From Rhodobacter sp. (lineage in GTDB: Bacteria > Pseudomonadota > Alphaproteobacteria > Rhodobacterales > Rhodobacteraceae): DNA of 20,789 nucleotides. A program made the position numbers and the translations under genes. Under the pieces are notes generated by a model. It worked only from the letters and a program-made list of their open reading frames with translations. It was not told the DNA's origin and searched no databases. Shown here piece by piece: positions 14,881 through 20,789 of the stretch (position 1 is the stretch's first letter; every line of letters begins with the position of its first letter). The stretch lies in the NCBI GenBank assembly GCA_003536295.1, contig DPZQ01000128.1:1-20789 (forward strand), in the 5' to 3' direction.

Positions 14881-14906
14881 TCTTTAGGCTTTTTTAGCCC
14901 TAAAGA
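14881..14906 (-). terminator. Hairpin at the 3' end of xthA
   Basis: TCTTTA-GGCT (14881-14890) pairs with AGCC-C-TAAAGA (14896-14906), ten base pairs with a single bulged base, around a short T-rich loop on the plus strand (A-rich in the transcript). The xthA stop codon (14900-14902) lies inside one arm. No U-tract follows on the minus strand, so it may end or stabilise the xthA transcript. Confidence 0.55.
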
Positions 14907-15688
14907 TCAAAGGTTGCAAAAACCGGGGCATGGTCTGAAGGGCCTGTCCAGCCGCGCACGGCGCGCAATACACGGCTTGAATTGGCATTGGGGGCGATAT
15001 CCGCGGTGGCCCAAATATGATCAAGACGGCGGCCCTTATCAGCAACATCCCAATCGGCCGCACGGTATGACCACCAAGAGTAAACCAAACCTTCGGGGAT
15101 ATCTTGACGGGTGATGTCTTTAAAGTCACCTGCCGTCATGACGTCGTAAAGATGCTCAACCTCAATAGGCGTGTGAGAGACGATTTTCAAAAGGCTTTTA
15201 TGGTTCCAAACATCATCTTCGCGCGGCGCAATGTTCAGATCACCAACCAAAATCGTCTTTTTGGGGGAAGAGCTGGCGAAATGGTCACGCATTTGGGTCA
15301 GATAATCTAACTTCTGGCCGAACTTCTCATTCACAGCACGGTCGGGCACATCACCACCTGCGGGCACATAACAATTATGGATCTGCACCCCATTTGGTAA
15401 AGCGGCAACCACATGCCGCGCATGGCCCAGATTGGCAAAGTCCATACCACCCACGTCTTGCAAGGGGATTTTACTAAAAATCGCCACACCATTATAGGCT
15501 TTTTGTCCCCGCGCGACCATATGTTCATAGCCAAGCCTTGCAAACAATTCGCGTGGGATCTTTTCAACGGGACTTTTGCATTCTTGCAAACACAAGATAT
15601 CGGGCTGTTCTTGGCGCATCAAATCGGCCACCAGATTTTCGCGCAAACGAATGGAATTGATGTTCCAAGTGGCAAGTAAAAAACGCAT
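14900..15688 (-). CDS. xthA: Exodeoxyribonuclease III
   Basis: ExoIII is a base-excision repair nuclease that cuts at abasic sites and digests duplex DNA from 3' ends. The 262-residue product has the whole family pattern: ATWNINSIRLR, LCLQECKSP with metal ligand E36, YNGVAIFSK, HNCYVPAGGD, LVGDLNIAPREDDVWNHK, GLVYSWWSYRAADWDVADKGRRLDHIW and the terminal GPSDHAPVFATFDL with the catalytic Asp-His pair. The ATG at 15688 has a strong TAAGGAG 5 nt upstream. The gene lies 84 nt after the response-regulator gene on the same strand, and the Shine-Dalgarno is in one arm of an inverted repeat whose other arm is at the regulator's stop. Confidence 0.96.
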   Translation of the reverse strand: MRFLLATWNINSIRLRENLVADLMRQEQPDILCLQECKSPVEKIPRELFARLGYEHMVARGQKAYNGVAIFSKIPLQDVGGMDFANLGHARHVVAALPNGVQIHNCYVPAGGDVPDRAVNEKFGQKLDYLTQMRDHFASSSPKKTILVGDLNIAPREDDVWNHKSLLKIVSHTPIEVEHLYDVMTAGDFKDITRQDIPEGLVYSWWSYRAADWDVADKGRRLDHIWATADIAPNANSSRVLRAVRGWTGPSDHAPVFATFDL

Positions 15689-15696
15689 GATTGCTC

Positions 15697-15777
15697 CTTA
15701 AGCTTTAGCCCTATTTAGCAAAGCCCATCCCATTTAGAAAGGGGCTGTTCTTGGCGCTTTTGGGTGTGAAGCTTAAG
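15697..15777 (-). repeat. Inverted repeat linking the regulator stop and the xthA ribosome-binding site
   Basis: CTTAAGCTT (15697-15705) and its reverse complement AAGCTTAAG (15769-15777) are perfect 9-bp arms 63 nt apart. One arm covers the stop codon of the response regulator gene (15773-15775). The other overlaps the start of the xthA Shine-Dalgarno TAAGGAG (15700-15694). Between them AGCCC (15722-15726) and GGGCT (15742-15746) can form a further short stem. In a read-through transcript this could fold over the xthA translation start. Confidence 0.45.
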
Positions 15778-16462
15778 AAACGGCCAGACGATAACCGCCC
15801 GGCTCAGTCAGTAGAATTTGGGCTTTTGATGTGTCAGGTTCGATCTTTTGGCGCAAACGGTAGATATGAGTTTCCAGCGTATGAGTCGTGACCCCTGCAT
15901 TATAACCCCAAACCTCGTGCAATAGCTCTTCTCGAGCGACAACTTTTGATCCCGCGCGGTAAAGATACTTCAAAATACTGGTCTCTTTTTCAGTTAAACG
16001 CACCTTTTTGCTGGAAGCATCAAGCAACAGCTTTTGCGCGGGGCGAAACGTGTAATGCGCCAGAGAAAAGATTGCATCTTCGGATTGTTCATGCTGGCGT
16101 AGCTGCACCCTTAAGCGTGCCAAAAGCACAGGAAACTTAAAGGGCTTGGCAATATAATCGTTCGCCCCTGCATCTAGCCCATAAACCGTATCGGCGTCCG
16201 TATCGTGGCCCGTCAGCATCAAAATGGGGCATTTCATCCCCTGTTTGCGGATCAAACGGCATAGTTCACGCCCATCTGCGTCAGGAAGGCCCACGTCTAG
16301 AAGAATCAAATCATAAATATTCTCTTTGGTGCGCGCCAAGGTCGCAACGGCCGAATTTGCCTCAGTGACATCAAAATCTTGGGTTAGCGTCAATTGCTCG
16401 GCCAGGGCCTCGCGTAGATCGTCATCGTCATCGACCAAAAGAATTTTGCGTTGATTTGCCAT
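15773..16462 (-). CDS. OmpR/PhoB-type response regulator
   Basis: A 229-residue two-component DNA-binding regulator. The receiver domain (1-120) has the acidic pocket D11-D15, phosphoacceptor D56 in LILLDVGLPDADG, T84 in LMLTGHD and K106 in NDYIAKPF. The winged-helix output domain (about 130-229) has VRLTEKETSILKYLYRAGSKVVAREELLHEVWGYNAGVTTHTLETHIYRLRQKIEPD. The overall sequence resembles the CenR-type envelope regulators conserved in alphaproteobacteria, which are essential in Caulobacter and Rhodobacter. I recall this likeness and did not test it. No histidine kinase is in the window. CGGAGGACTAA precedes the ATG. It is divergent from ribA. Confidence 0.92.
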   Translation of the reverse strand: MANQRKILLVDDDDDLREALAEQLTLTQDFDVTEANSAVATLARTKENIYDLILLDVGLPDADGRELCRLIRKQGMKCPILMLTGHDTDADTVYGLDAGANDYIAKPFKFPVLLARLRVQLRQHEQSEDAIFSLAHYTFRPAQKLLLDASSKKVRLTEKETSILKYLYRAGSKVVAREELLHEVWGYNAGVTTHTLETHIYRLRQKIEPDTSKAQILLTEPGGYRLAVS

Positions 16463-16482
16463 TTAGTCCTCCGTATGCGGAT

Positions 16483-16511
16483 AATATGGGCACATTGCGT
16501 GCGCTGTGCAA
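16483..16511 (-). promoter_or_regulatory. Candidate promoter for the response regulator gene
   Basis: On the minus strand TTGCAC (16511-16506) and CATATT (16488-16483) are 17 nt apart. The predicted start near 16476 leaves a short leader of about 14 nt that still contains the GGAGG ribosome-binding site. The remainder of this 143-nt divergent gap holds no clear plus-strand promoter for ribA. Confidence 0.4.
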
Positions 16512-16605
16512 GATTGCTACAGCTGGTTCACGCCCTCGTGTCGAAAAACCGCTATATGTTTCATTTTCTCGCAACCCATATTAGGTAAAGGCAGGAGAGA
16601 CTAAA

Positions 16606-17712
16606 ATGACCCTTGCCCCAAGCCTGAATGAAACCCTAACCCGCGTGCGGTCTGACTTACGCATGGGCGTGCCTTTGGTCTTGGTTAATGGAGATCAGGC
16701 GTTGGTGATGTGCGCGGTTGAAAGCTTAAGTCCCGAGCGGTTGGCCGATTTGCGCGCCTTGGGTCAGGTAATTATGGCCGTGACCGCACGCCGTGCCCAG
16801 ACCTTGAAACTACCCATCTATGATGGCGATTTGTCGCGCTTTTATGTGCCAAAGGATGAGAGTCTGGGCTGGCTTGCCGCGGTCGCGGATCCGGCTGATG
16901 ATTTGATGCGCCCGCTAAAGGGCCCGTTTCGCGTGGCGCGCGATGGTGACGGCGCACTTTACGCCTTGGGCCTGCAGCTGGTCAAAACGGCCGAACTCTT
17001 GCCCGCCATTGTCGCGGTTATCCTAACACCCCAAGCCCAATATCGCACGAAAAAAGCCTTTGCCACCGCGCATGGGCTTAGCCTTCTTACGCTTGAACCA
17101 ACGCTTTTGGCCCTGCAAAGCGCGCAGATACCTCAAGATATCATCGCCGCCCGTTTGCCCATGCGTTTGGCAAAGGCGGGGCGGCTGCAAATCTTTCGCG
17201 CCACCGACGGTGGGCAAGAACATTACGCGATCGAGGTGGGCAAACCCCTGCGCGAGGCGCCGCTGCTCACGCGCATTCATTCGGCCTGTTTTACGGGCGA
17301 TGTTTTGGGCTCATTGAAATGCGATTGCGGCCCACAGTTGCACGCGGCCCTTGGGGCGATGGGTCAAGCGGGCGAAGGAGTGCTTTTATATCTAAACCAA
17401 GAGGGGCGCGGCATTGGCCTTGCCAATAAAATGCGCGCCTATGCGTTGCAAGATCAGGGTTTTGACACAGTCGAGGCCAACCACCGTCTGGGGTTTGAGG
17501 ATGATGAACGCGACTTTCGCCTTGCCGCGTCTATTTTGCAGCAGATGGGCTTTTCCAAATTACGGCTGATGACCAATAACCCACACAAAATAGCCATGAT
17601 GCAGGCCCAAGGGATGGACGTGGTCGAGCGCGTCCCCCTAAACGTGGGTGTCACGTCCGAGAATGCCACTTATATGGCAACTAAACGTACAAAATCGGGA
17701 CATTTTGAATGA
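16606..17712 (+). CDS. ribA: GTP cyclohydrolase II with a degenerate RibB-like N-terminal domain
   Basis: The C-terminal part (about 175-368) is GTP cyclohydrolase II, which opens GTP to give the pyrimidine precursor of riboflavin. Zinc ligands C228, C239 and C241 (CFTGDVLGSLKCDCG) have the same spacing as in E. coli RibA. LLYLNQEGRGIGLANKMRAY, DTVEANHRLGFEDDERDF and MTNNPHKI are conserved. The first 174 residues resemble a DHBP synthase (RibB) fold in outline (VRSDLRMGVPLVLVNGD..., ERLADLRALGQVIMAVTARRAQTLKLP). They lack the acidic DDEDRENEGDL metal-binding segment, so RibB activity is unlikely. The start is firm: AGGAG at 16593-16597, 8 nt before the ATG. The stop overlaps the start of the YkuD gene by ATGA. 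Confidence 0.92.
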   Translation: MTLAPSLNETLTRVRSDLRMGVPLVLVNGDQALVMCAVESLSPERLADLRALGQVIMAVTARRAQTLKLPIYDGDLSRFYVPKDESLGWLAAVADPADDLMRPLKGPFRVARDGDGALYALGLQLVKTAELLPAIVAVILTPQAQYRTKKAFATAHGLSLLTLEPTLLALQSAQIPQDIIAARLPMRLAKAGRLQIFRATDGGQEHYAIEVGKPLREAPLLTRIHSACFTGDVLGSLKCDCGPQLHAALGAMGQAGEGVLLYLNQEGRGIGLANKMRAYALQDQGFDTVEANHRLGFEDDERDFRLAASILQQMGFSKLRLMTNNPHKIAMMQAQGMDVVERVPLNVGVTSENATYMATKRTKSGHFE

Positions 17713-18215
17713 TCGGCTTGCCGCATCTTAGGGTGACGGCCTTTGGTGCCAAAATGGCGGGGCGACATTTACCCTGCGCGGTTGGGCGTGGCGGGATTGG
17801 GCTCTCTAAGCGCGAAGGCGATGGGGTCACCCCTGCGGGGGTGCATAAGATTGTGGGGCTTTTGTACCGCCCCGACCGCATTGCCAAAGTCGATCTGCCT
17901 GACTGGGCGCTGCCCATTGGGGTGAATGATATTTGGTCAGACGATCCAACGGACCCCGACTACAATTTGCTGTGCCGTGCACCGCATCCGTTTGGTCATG
18001 AAAAGCTGCGCCGCTCTGATCCGCTTTATGACATGATTTTACTGACCAATTACAATTGGCCCTATGCCAAAGCGGGTGCAGGATCGGCAATTTTCTTGCA
18101 TGTTTGGCGCAAAGCGCGCCACCCTACGGCGGGCTGCGTGGCTTTTGCAAAGTCTGACCTGATGTGGGTAGCACAAAGGCTACGCCCCGCCTCGCGCGTT
18201 ATTATTCAGCTTTAG
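17709..18215 (+). CDS. L,D-transpeptidase family (YkuD) protein
   Basis: A 168-residue YkuD-domain protein. The catalytic signature is present as FLHVWRKARHPTAGCVAF: H131, H138 and nucleophile C143 in the order HX6HXXXGC, with HPTAGC in place of the common HGTSGC. YkuD enzymes form 3-3 cross-links in peptidoglycan or attach lipoproteins to it. No signal peptide or membrane anchor is visible, and the chain begins directly with the domain (MIGLPHLRVTAFGAKMAGRHLPCAVGRGGIG), so its cellular location is unclear. The start ATGA overlaps the ribA stop, implying co-translation with a riboflavin gene of unrelated function. Its stop overlaps that of yggS on the other strand. Confidence 0.85.
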   Translation: MIGLPHLRVTAFGAKMAGRHLPCAVGRGGIGLSKREGDGVTPAGVHKIVGLLYRPDRIAKVDLPDWALPIGVNDIWSDDPTDPDYNLLCRAPHPFGHEKLRRSDPLYDMILLTNYNWPYAKAGAGSAIFLHVWRKARHPTAGCVAFAKSDLMWVAQRLRPASRVIIQL

Positions 18216-18874
18216 ACGTCGAATTTTGGTGGCCGTGCCCCAAAAATGGCGCTGCCCACCCTCACATGGGTGGCCCCAGCGGCAATCGCCGCTTCGAAAT
18301 CCGCACTCATGCCCATAGATAGGCCCAAAATCCCGTTACGTGCAGCCATGTCGGCCAGCATCACGAAATGAGGGCTTGGGTCTTGCCCGTCGGGGGGGAT
18401 GCACATCAGCCCTTGCACGGGCAAATCCATCGCGCGGCATGTCTGCACGAAAGCATCGGTCTCATCGGGGAGGATGCCCGCCTTTTGCGCCTCCACACCC
18501 GTATTGACTTGTAAGAAAATATCAGGGCACTGGCCCAAATCCTGCGCGAGGCGTGCTATACGCGTTGCAAGTGAGGGACGGTCAACACTTTGAATAACGT
18601 CAAAAAGACCCATCGCCTGTTTAACTTTGTTGCTTTGTAGAGGCCCAATCATATGGACCTTGGCCCCGCAATGTTCCAAGCGCAGCGCGGGCCATTTTTG
18701 CGCCGTTTCTTGTACATAGTTTTCGCCAAAAACCTGGTGACCTTGGAGCAAAACCTGTTGCAATCTCACAATCGGCTGTAGTTTTGAAACGGCAATCAAC
18801 GTCACTGCTCCCACGGGACCGCCCGCCTGGGTTTGAGCTTTTGCGATACGATCTTGTATGGCGGTCAATGACAT
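18212..18874 (-). CDS. yggS: YggS/PipY family pyridoxal-phosphate homeostasis protein
   Basis: A 220-residue single-domain alanine-racemase-fold protein that binds PLP and helps balance PLP and amino-acid pools; it has no known catalytic activity. The PLP lysine is K31 in TLIAVSKLQP. FGENYVQE, HMIGPLQSNKVKQ, DIFLQVNT and the closing LSMGMSADFEAAIAAGATHVRVGSAIFG are family signatures. The frame is open nine codons further, but the ATG at 18874 has AAGGAG 5 nt upstream and gives the usual N-terminus (MSLTAIQDRIAKA). Two PLP aminotransferases are elsewhere in the window, but yggS is not in an operon with them. Confidence 0.94.
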   Translation of the reverse strand: MSLTAIQDRIAKAQTQAGGPVGAVTLIAVSKLQPIVRLQQVLLQGHQVFGENYVQETAQKWPALRLEHCGAKVHMIGPLQSNKVKQAMGLFDVIQSVDRPSLATRIARLAQDLGQCPDIFLQVNTGVEAQKAGILPDETDAFVQTCRAMDLPVQGLMCIPPDGQDPSPHFVMLADMAARNGILGLSMGMSADFEAAIAAGATHVRVGSAIFGARPPKFDV

Positions 18875-18879
18875 GGGCG

Positions 18880-18885
18880 CTCCTT
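18880..18885 (-). promoter_or_regulatory. Ribosome-binding site that decides the yggS start
   Basis: AAGGAG on the minus strand lies 5 nt before the ATG at 18874. The longer in-frame start at 18901 would place this element inside the coding region and has no comparable signal of its own. Confidence 0.75.
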
Positions 18886-18979
18886 TAGCACAAATGGCCA
18901 TAGTCAGTTCAAAAAGAAAAGCCCCCCAAATGAAAAAGACACGATCGATGCACGTTCTTTTCGGAAATGCGGTCTAAAT

Positions 18980-18995
18980 TAGCCTGCGAAGGCTA
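18980..18995. repeat. Perfect hairpin with GCGA loop in the yggS-amidohydrolase gap
   Basis: TAGCCT (18980-18985) and AGGCTA (18990-18995) form a perfect 6-bp stem closed by GCGA, a GNRA-type tetraloop when read on the plus strand. It lies in the 259-nt divergent gap between yggS and the N-formylglutamate amidohydrolase gene, about 140 nt before the latter. Just downstream CACATT occurs three times (19018, 19032, 19057). I find no convincing -35/-10 pair in this gap. Confidence 0.4.
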
Positions 18996-19133
18996 CACCA
19001 GACAAGTGTTTGCGTTACACATTCCAGATACCACATTACACGCATTTGCAACCTAACACATTGCTTGAGCGGGTAAAGATTGTGTCCTCAAAGGTTCATT
19101 GCTAAAAGGTGCATCGGTTTCATAAGGTTCATC

Positions 19134-19874
19134 ATGCCCCCTTTTCACATTATCGGTGTCGCATATGAGGGTGATTTTGTCATCTCAGTGGATCATGCCT
19201 CAAACAGGGTGCCTAGCTTTGTGAATGACGGCGACCTAGGGGTGGGGCCTGAAGATATGGCGCGTCATATCTCCTATGATGTAGGAGCCGCAGGTGTAGC
19301 TTTCGCCTTAAGTGAGCATTTAAAAAGCCCAGCCGTTTTGTCTAACTTTTCGCGTTTGGTGATCGACCCAAATCGCAGTTTGCTTGACCCAACCTTGATT
19401 ATGAAGCTTTATGACGGAACCCTCATTCCTGCCAACCGTAGCCTTTCTGCAGATCAAATCGCCACGCGTAATGCGCGGCTTTACCAACCCTATCATGATG
19501 CGTTGCAAACTTTGCTGACGCGACAGCCCAAAGCGGCGCTTTTGGCCATTCATTCCTTTACTCCCTGCCTGCATGGCAGCGCCCCGCGCCCTTGGCACAT
19601 CGGGGTACTTTATGCAAAAAAAGATCCACATTTATCGCAAGCAATTATGGCAGAGCTGGCCAAAGAAGCTGATTTGACAGTGGGGGATAATGAACCCTAT
19701 GTTGGCGCCTTGCCGGGCGATTCCATTGACCAACATGCGTTGCAACAAGGCCGTCACAACAGCCTAATCGAAATCAGAAATGACCTGATCAATACAAAGG
19801 CGAAGCAAGTTCATTGGGCCGCGCGCTTGGCCCCCATTTTCATGCGGGCCTTTGAGACGTTAACGCCGCGCTAA
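19134..19874 (+). CDS. N-formylglutamate amidohydrolase family protein
   Basis: A 246-residue protein of the N-formylglutamate amidohydrolase family, whose founding member HutG releases formate and glutamate at the end of one histidine degradation route. Visible family segments are FVISVDHASNRVP, HISYDVGAAGVAFAL, SNFSRLVIDPNRS, ALLAIHSFTPCLHG and SLIEIRNDLI. The His and Glu residues expected to bind the metal are present. There are no other hut genes here, so the substrate may be another N-formyl or N-acyl amino acid. The frame is open from 19080, but the ATG at 19134 (MPPFHIIGVAYEGDFVISVDH) gives the typical N-terminus and has AAGG upstream at a suitable distance. Its stop overlaps that of the convergent transaminase gene. 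Confidence 0.87.
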   Translation: MPPFHIIGVAYEGDFVISVDHASNRVPSFVNDGDLGVGPEDMARHISYDVGAAGVAFALSEHLKSPAVLSNFSRLVIDPNRSLLDPTLIMKLYDGTLIPANRSLSADQIATRNARLYQPYHDALQTLLTRQPKAALLAIHSFTPCLHGSAPRPWHIGVLYAKKDPHLSQAIMAELAKEADLTVGDNEPYVGALPGDSIDQHALQQGRHNSLIEIRNDLINTKAKQVHWAARLAPIFMRAFETLTPR

Positions 19875-20734
19875 AGTGCTTGTTTTCGCATCTCGTCTAA
19901 ATATACATCACGCAACCTTGTAGCGATGGGCCCAGGCTTGCCTGTGCCTATCGCGGCTCCATCCACCTCCACCACCGGCATCACAAAGGCACTGGCCGAG
20001 GTGAAAAACGCCTCATCCGCGGTCAGCGCTTCTGCAATAGTAAAGGGGCGCTCGATAACTTGCAGCTGCGCCTCTTGAGCGCAGCGCAGCACCGCCACAC
20101 GGGTGATTCCGTGCAAAATATCATGGGACAGATCCCGGGTGATGATTGTATTACCCTTAACAATATAAGTGTTGTTCGAGGTGCCTTCGGTCACAAAACC
20201 ATCTTCCACCATCCAGGCATCATCACAGCCTTCAGCCTTGGCCAGCATCTTGCCCATTGATGGGTACAGCAGCTGAACCGTTTTAATGTCGCGGCGCCCC
20301 CAGCGCAGATCAGGAATAGAAATCACTCGAATTCCGTGGTTCGCCACAGGGGATTCGGCCATGCCGGGCTTGTTTTGGGTGAACAGAACCAAAGTTGGTT
20401 TTGTTAGCTTTGGGTCAGGAAAGGCAAAGTCACGATCGCCTGGGTTGCCGCGCGTAACTTGTAAATATACCATACCGTCTACTATTTTATTTTCAGCTAC
20501 CAGCTTGCGATGAATAGCCAAAAGCTCATCGTGGGTGGCAGGGCTTGGCATGTCAAGTTCGCGCAATGACCGATCAAGCCGCACCATATGGCCCACAAAA
20601 TCAATCAGCTCCCCCCCCAAAACCGAGGTCACTTCATAAACACCATCCGCCATCAAGAATCCACGATCAAAGATCGATATGGTGGCGTCTTCTTCGGGTA
20701 AGAAAGTGCCGTTTACAAATACTGTTCTGCTCAT
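19871..20734 (-). CDS. D-amino-acid transaminase (class IV aminotransferase)
   Basis: A 287-residue fold-type IV PLP enzyme. It begins MSRTVFVNGTFLPEEDATISIFDRGFLMADGVYEVTSVLGGELIDF. The PLP lysine is K151 in RRDIKTVQLLYPSMGKMLAKAEGCDDAWMVEDGFVTEGTSNNTYIV. The last third has the cofactor-binding HGITRVAV and the TSASAFVMPVVEVDG segment. The pattern is that of D-alanine transaminase rather than branched-chain transaminase. Such enzymes interconvert D-alanine and D-glutamate, supplying peptidoglycan, or help use D-amino acids as nutrients. ATG 20734 follows GGGGATAG; the upstream in-frame extension to the window edge uses a TTG and looks non-coding. It converges on the amidohydrolase gene with a 4-nt overlap of stops. 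Confidence 0.9.
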   Translation of the reverse strand: MSRTVFVNGTFLPEEDATISIFDRGFLMADGVYEVTSVLGGELIDFVGHMVRLDRSLRELDMPSPATHDELLAIHRKLVAENKIVDGMVYLQVTRGNPGDRDFAFPDPKLTKPTLVLFTQNKPGMAESPVANHGIRVISIPDLRWGRRDIKTVQLLYPSMGKMLAKAEGCDDAWMVEDGFVTEGTSNNTYIVKGNTIITRDLSHDILHGITRVAVLRCAQEAQLQVIERPFTIAEALTADEAFFTSASAFVMPVVEVDGAAIGTGKPGPIATRLRDVYLDEMRKQAL

Positions 20735-20764
20735 TCTATCCCCATAACTGTAGCGTGGGCGGGC

Positions 20765-20781
20765 TGATCGTCGTACGATCA
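20765..20781. repeat. Palindrome upstream of the D-amino-acid transaminase gene
   Basis: TGATCGT (20765-20771) and ACGATCA (20775-20781) are perfect 7-bp arms around CGT, about 30 nt before the transaminase start. It could be an operator site or the end of a transcript from the gene beyond the right edge; the window stops too soon to decide. No good promoter pair is visible in the 55 nt available. Confidence 0.4.
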
Positions 20782-20789
20782 AATTCAAG

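Noticed and set aside
20735..20788. Extension of the D-amino-acid transaminase to the window edge through a TTG start
   Set aside because: The extra residues are unlike the family, the stretch contains a palindrome, and the ATG at 20734 follows a G-rich ribosome-binding signal.
1..20789. Mobile element, prophage, toxin-antitoxin, defence island or CRISPR
   Set aside because: No transposase, integrase, repeat array or defence gene was recognised; nearly every gene belongs to a known family and most are housekeeping genes.

Overview
The window reads as core chromosome of a marine alphaproteobacterium of the Rhodobacterales (roseobacter type). The base composition looks moderate by eye and the genes are packed tightly. 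The assignment rests on gene content and neighbourhoods: a histone-deacetylase-like gene with xseB, ispA and dxs; a PLP aminotransferase with ftsK and lolA; a chaperedoxin-like thioredoxin with a LON-domain protein and Trm112; and xth beside an OmpR-type regulator and ribA. The taxonomic call is inference from family knowledge and was not tested by a search. I see no insertion sequence, prophage, CRISPR array, tRNA or rRNA. No intergenic stretch reaches 300 bases.

Layout. Bases 1-460 hold the 3' part of an NAD-dependent epimerase/SDR gene on the plus strand. Bases 506-4788 hold a minus-strand operon read hspQ, HDAC-like deacetylase, xseB, ispA, dxs; its genes overlap by 4 nt or lie within 12 nt of each other, and it ends in the isoprenoid precursor pathway. 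A divergent plus-strand gene at 4997 encodes a small SLT-type lipoprotein. Bases 5582-10257 read, on the minus strand, aminotransferase, ftsK, lolA. An amidase (10394-11722, minus) is divergent to a UbiH/UbiF-type hydroxylase (11810-13039, plus). Bases 13041-16462 hold a minus-strand series read response regulator, xthA, thioredoxin-TPR protein, LON-domain protein, Trm112. On the plus strand ribA (with an extra N-terminal domain) overlaps a YkuD L,D-transpeptidase gene. The window ends with yggS (minus), an N-formylglutamate amidohydrolase (plus) and a D-amino-acid transaminase (minus).

How the genes relate. dxs and ispA supply DXP and prenyl diphosphate for quinones and other isoprenoids, and the UbiH-type enzyme uses that supply. 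The SLT lipoprotein, LolA, the YkuD protein and the D-amino-acid transaminase bear on envelope and peptidoglycan. HspQ, the thioredoxin-TPR protein and the LON-domain protein suggest protein quality control. FtsK, XseB and XthA handle DNA. Two PLP aminotransferases and the PLP-homeostasis protein YggS are also present.

This is an ordinary housekeeping region, and I did not find a new defence or mobile system. The observations worth a second look are structural: very tight convergent junctions, several inverted repeats at gene ends or over expression signals, a RibA with a degenerate RibB-like N-terminus, and the placement of hspQ at the head of an isoprenoid operon.
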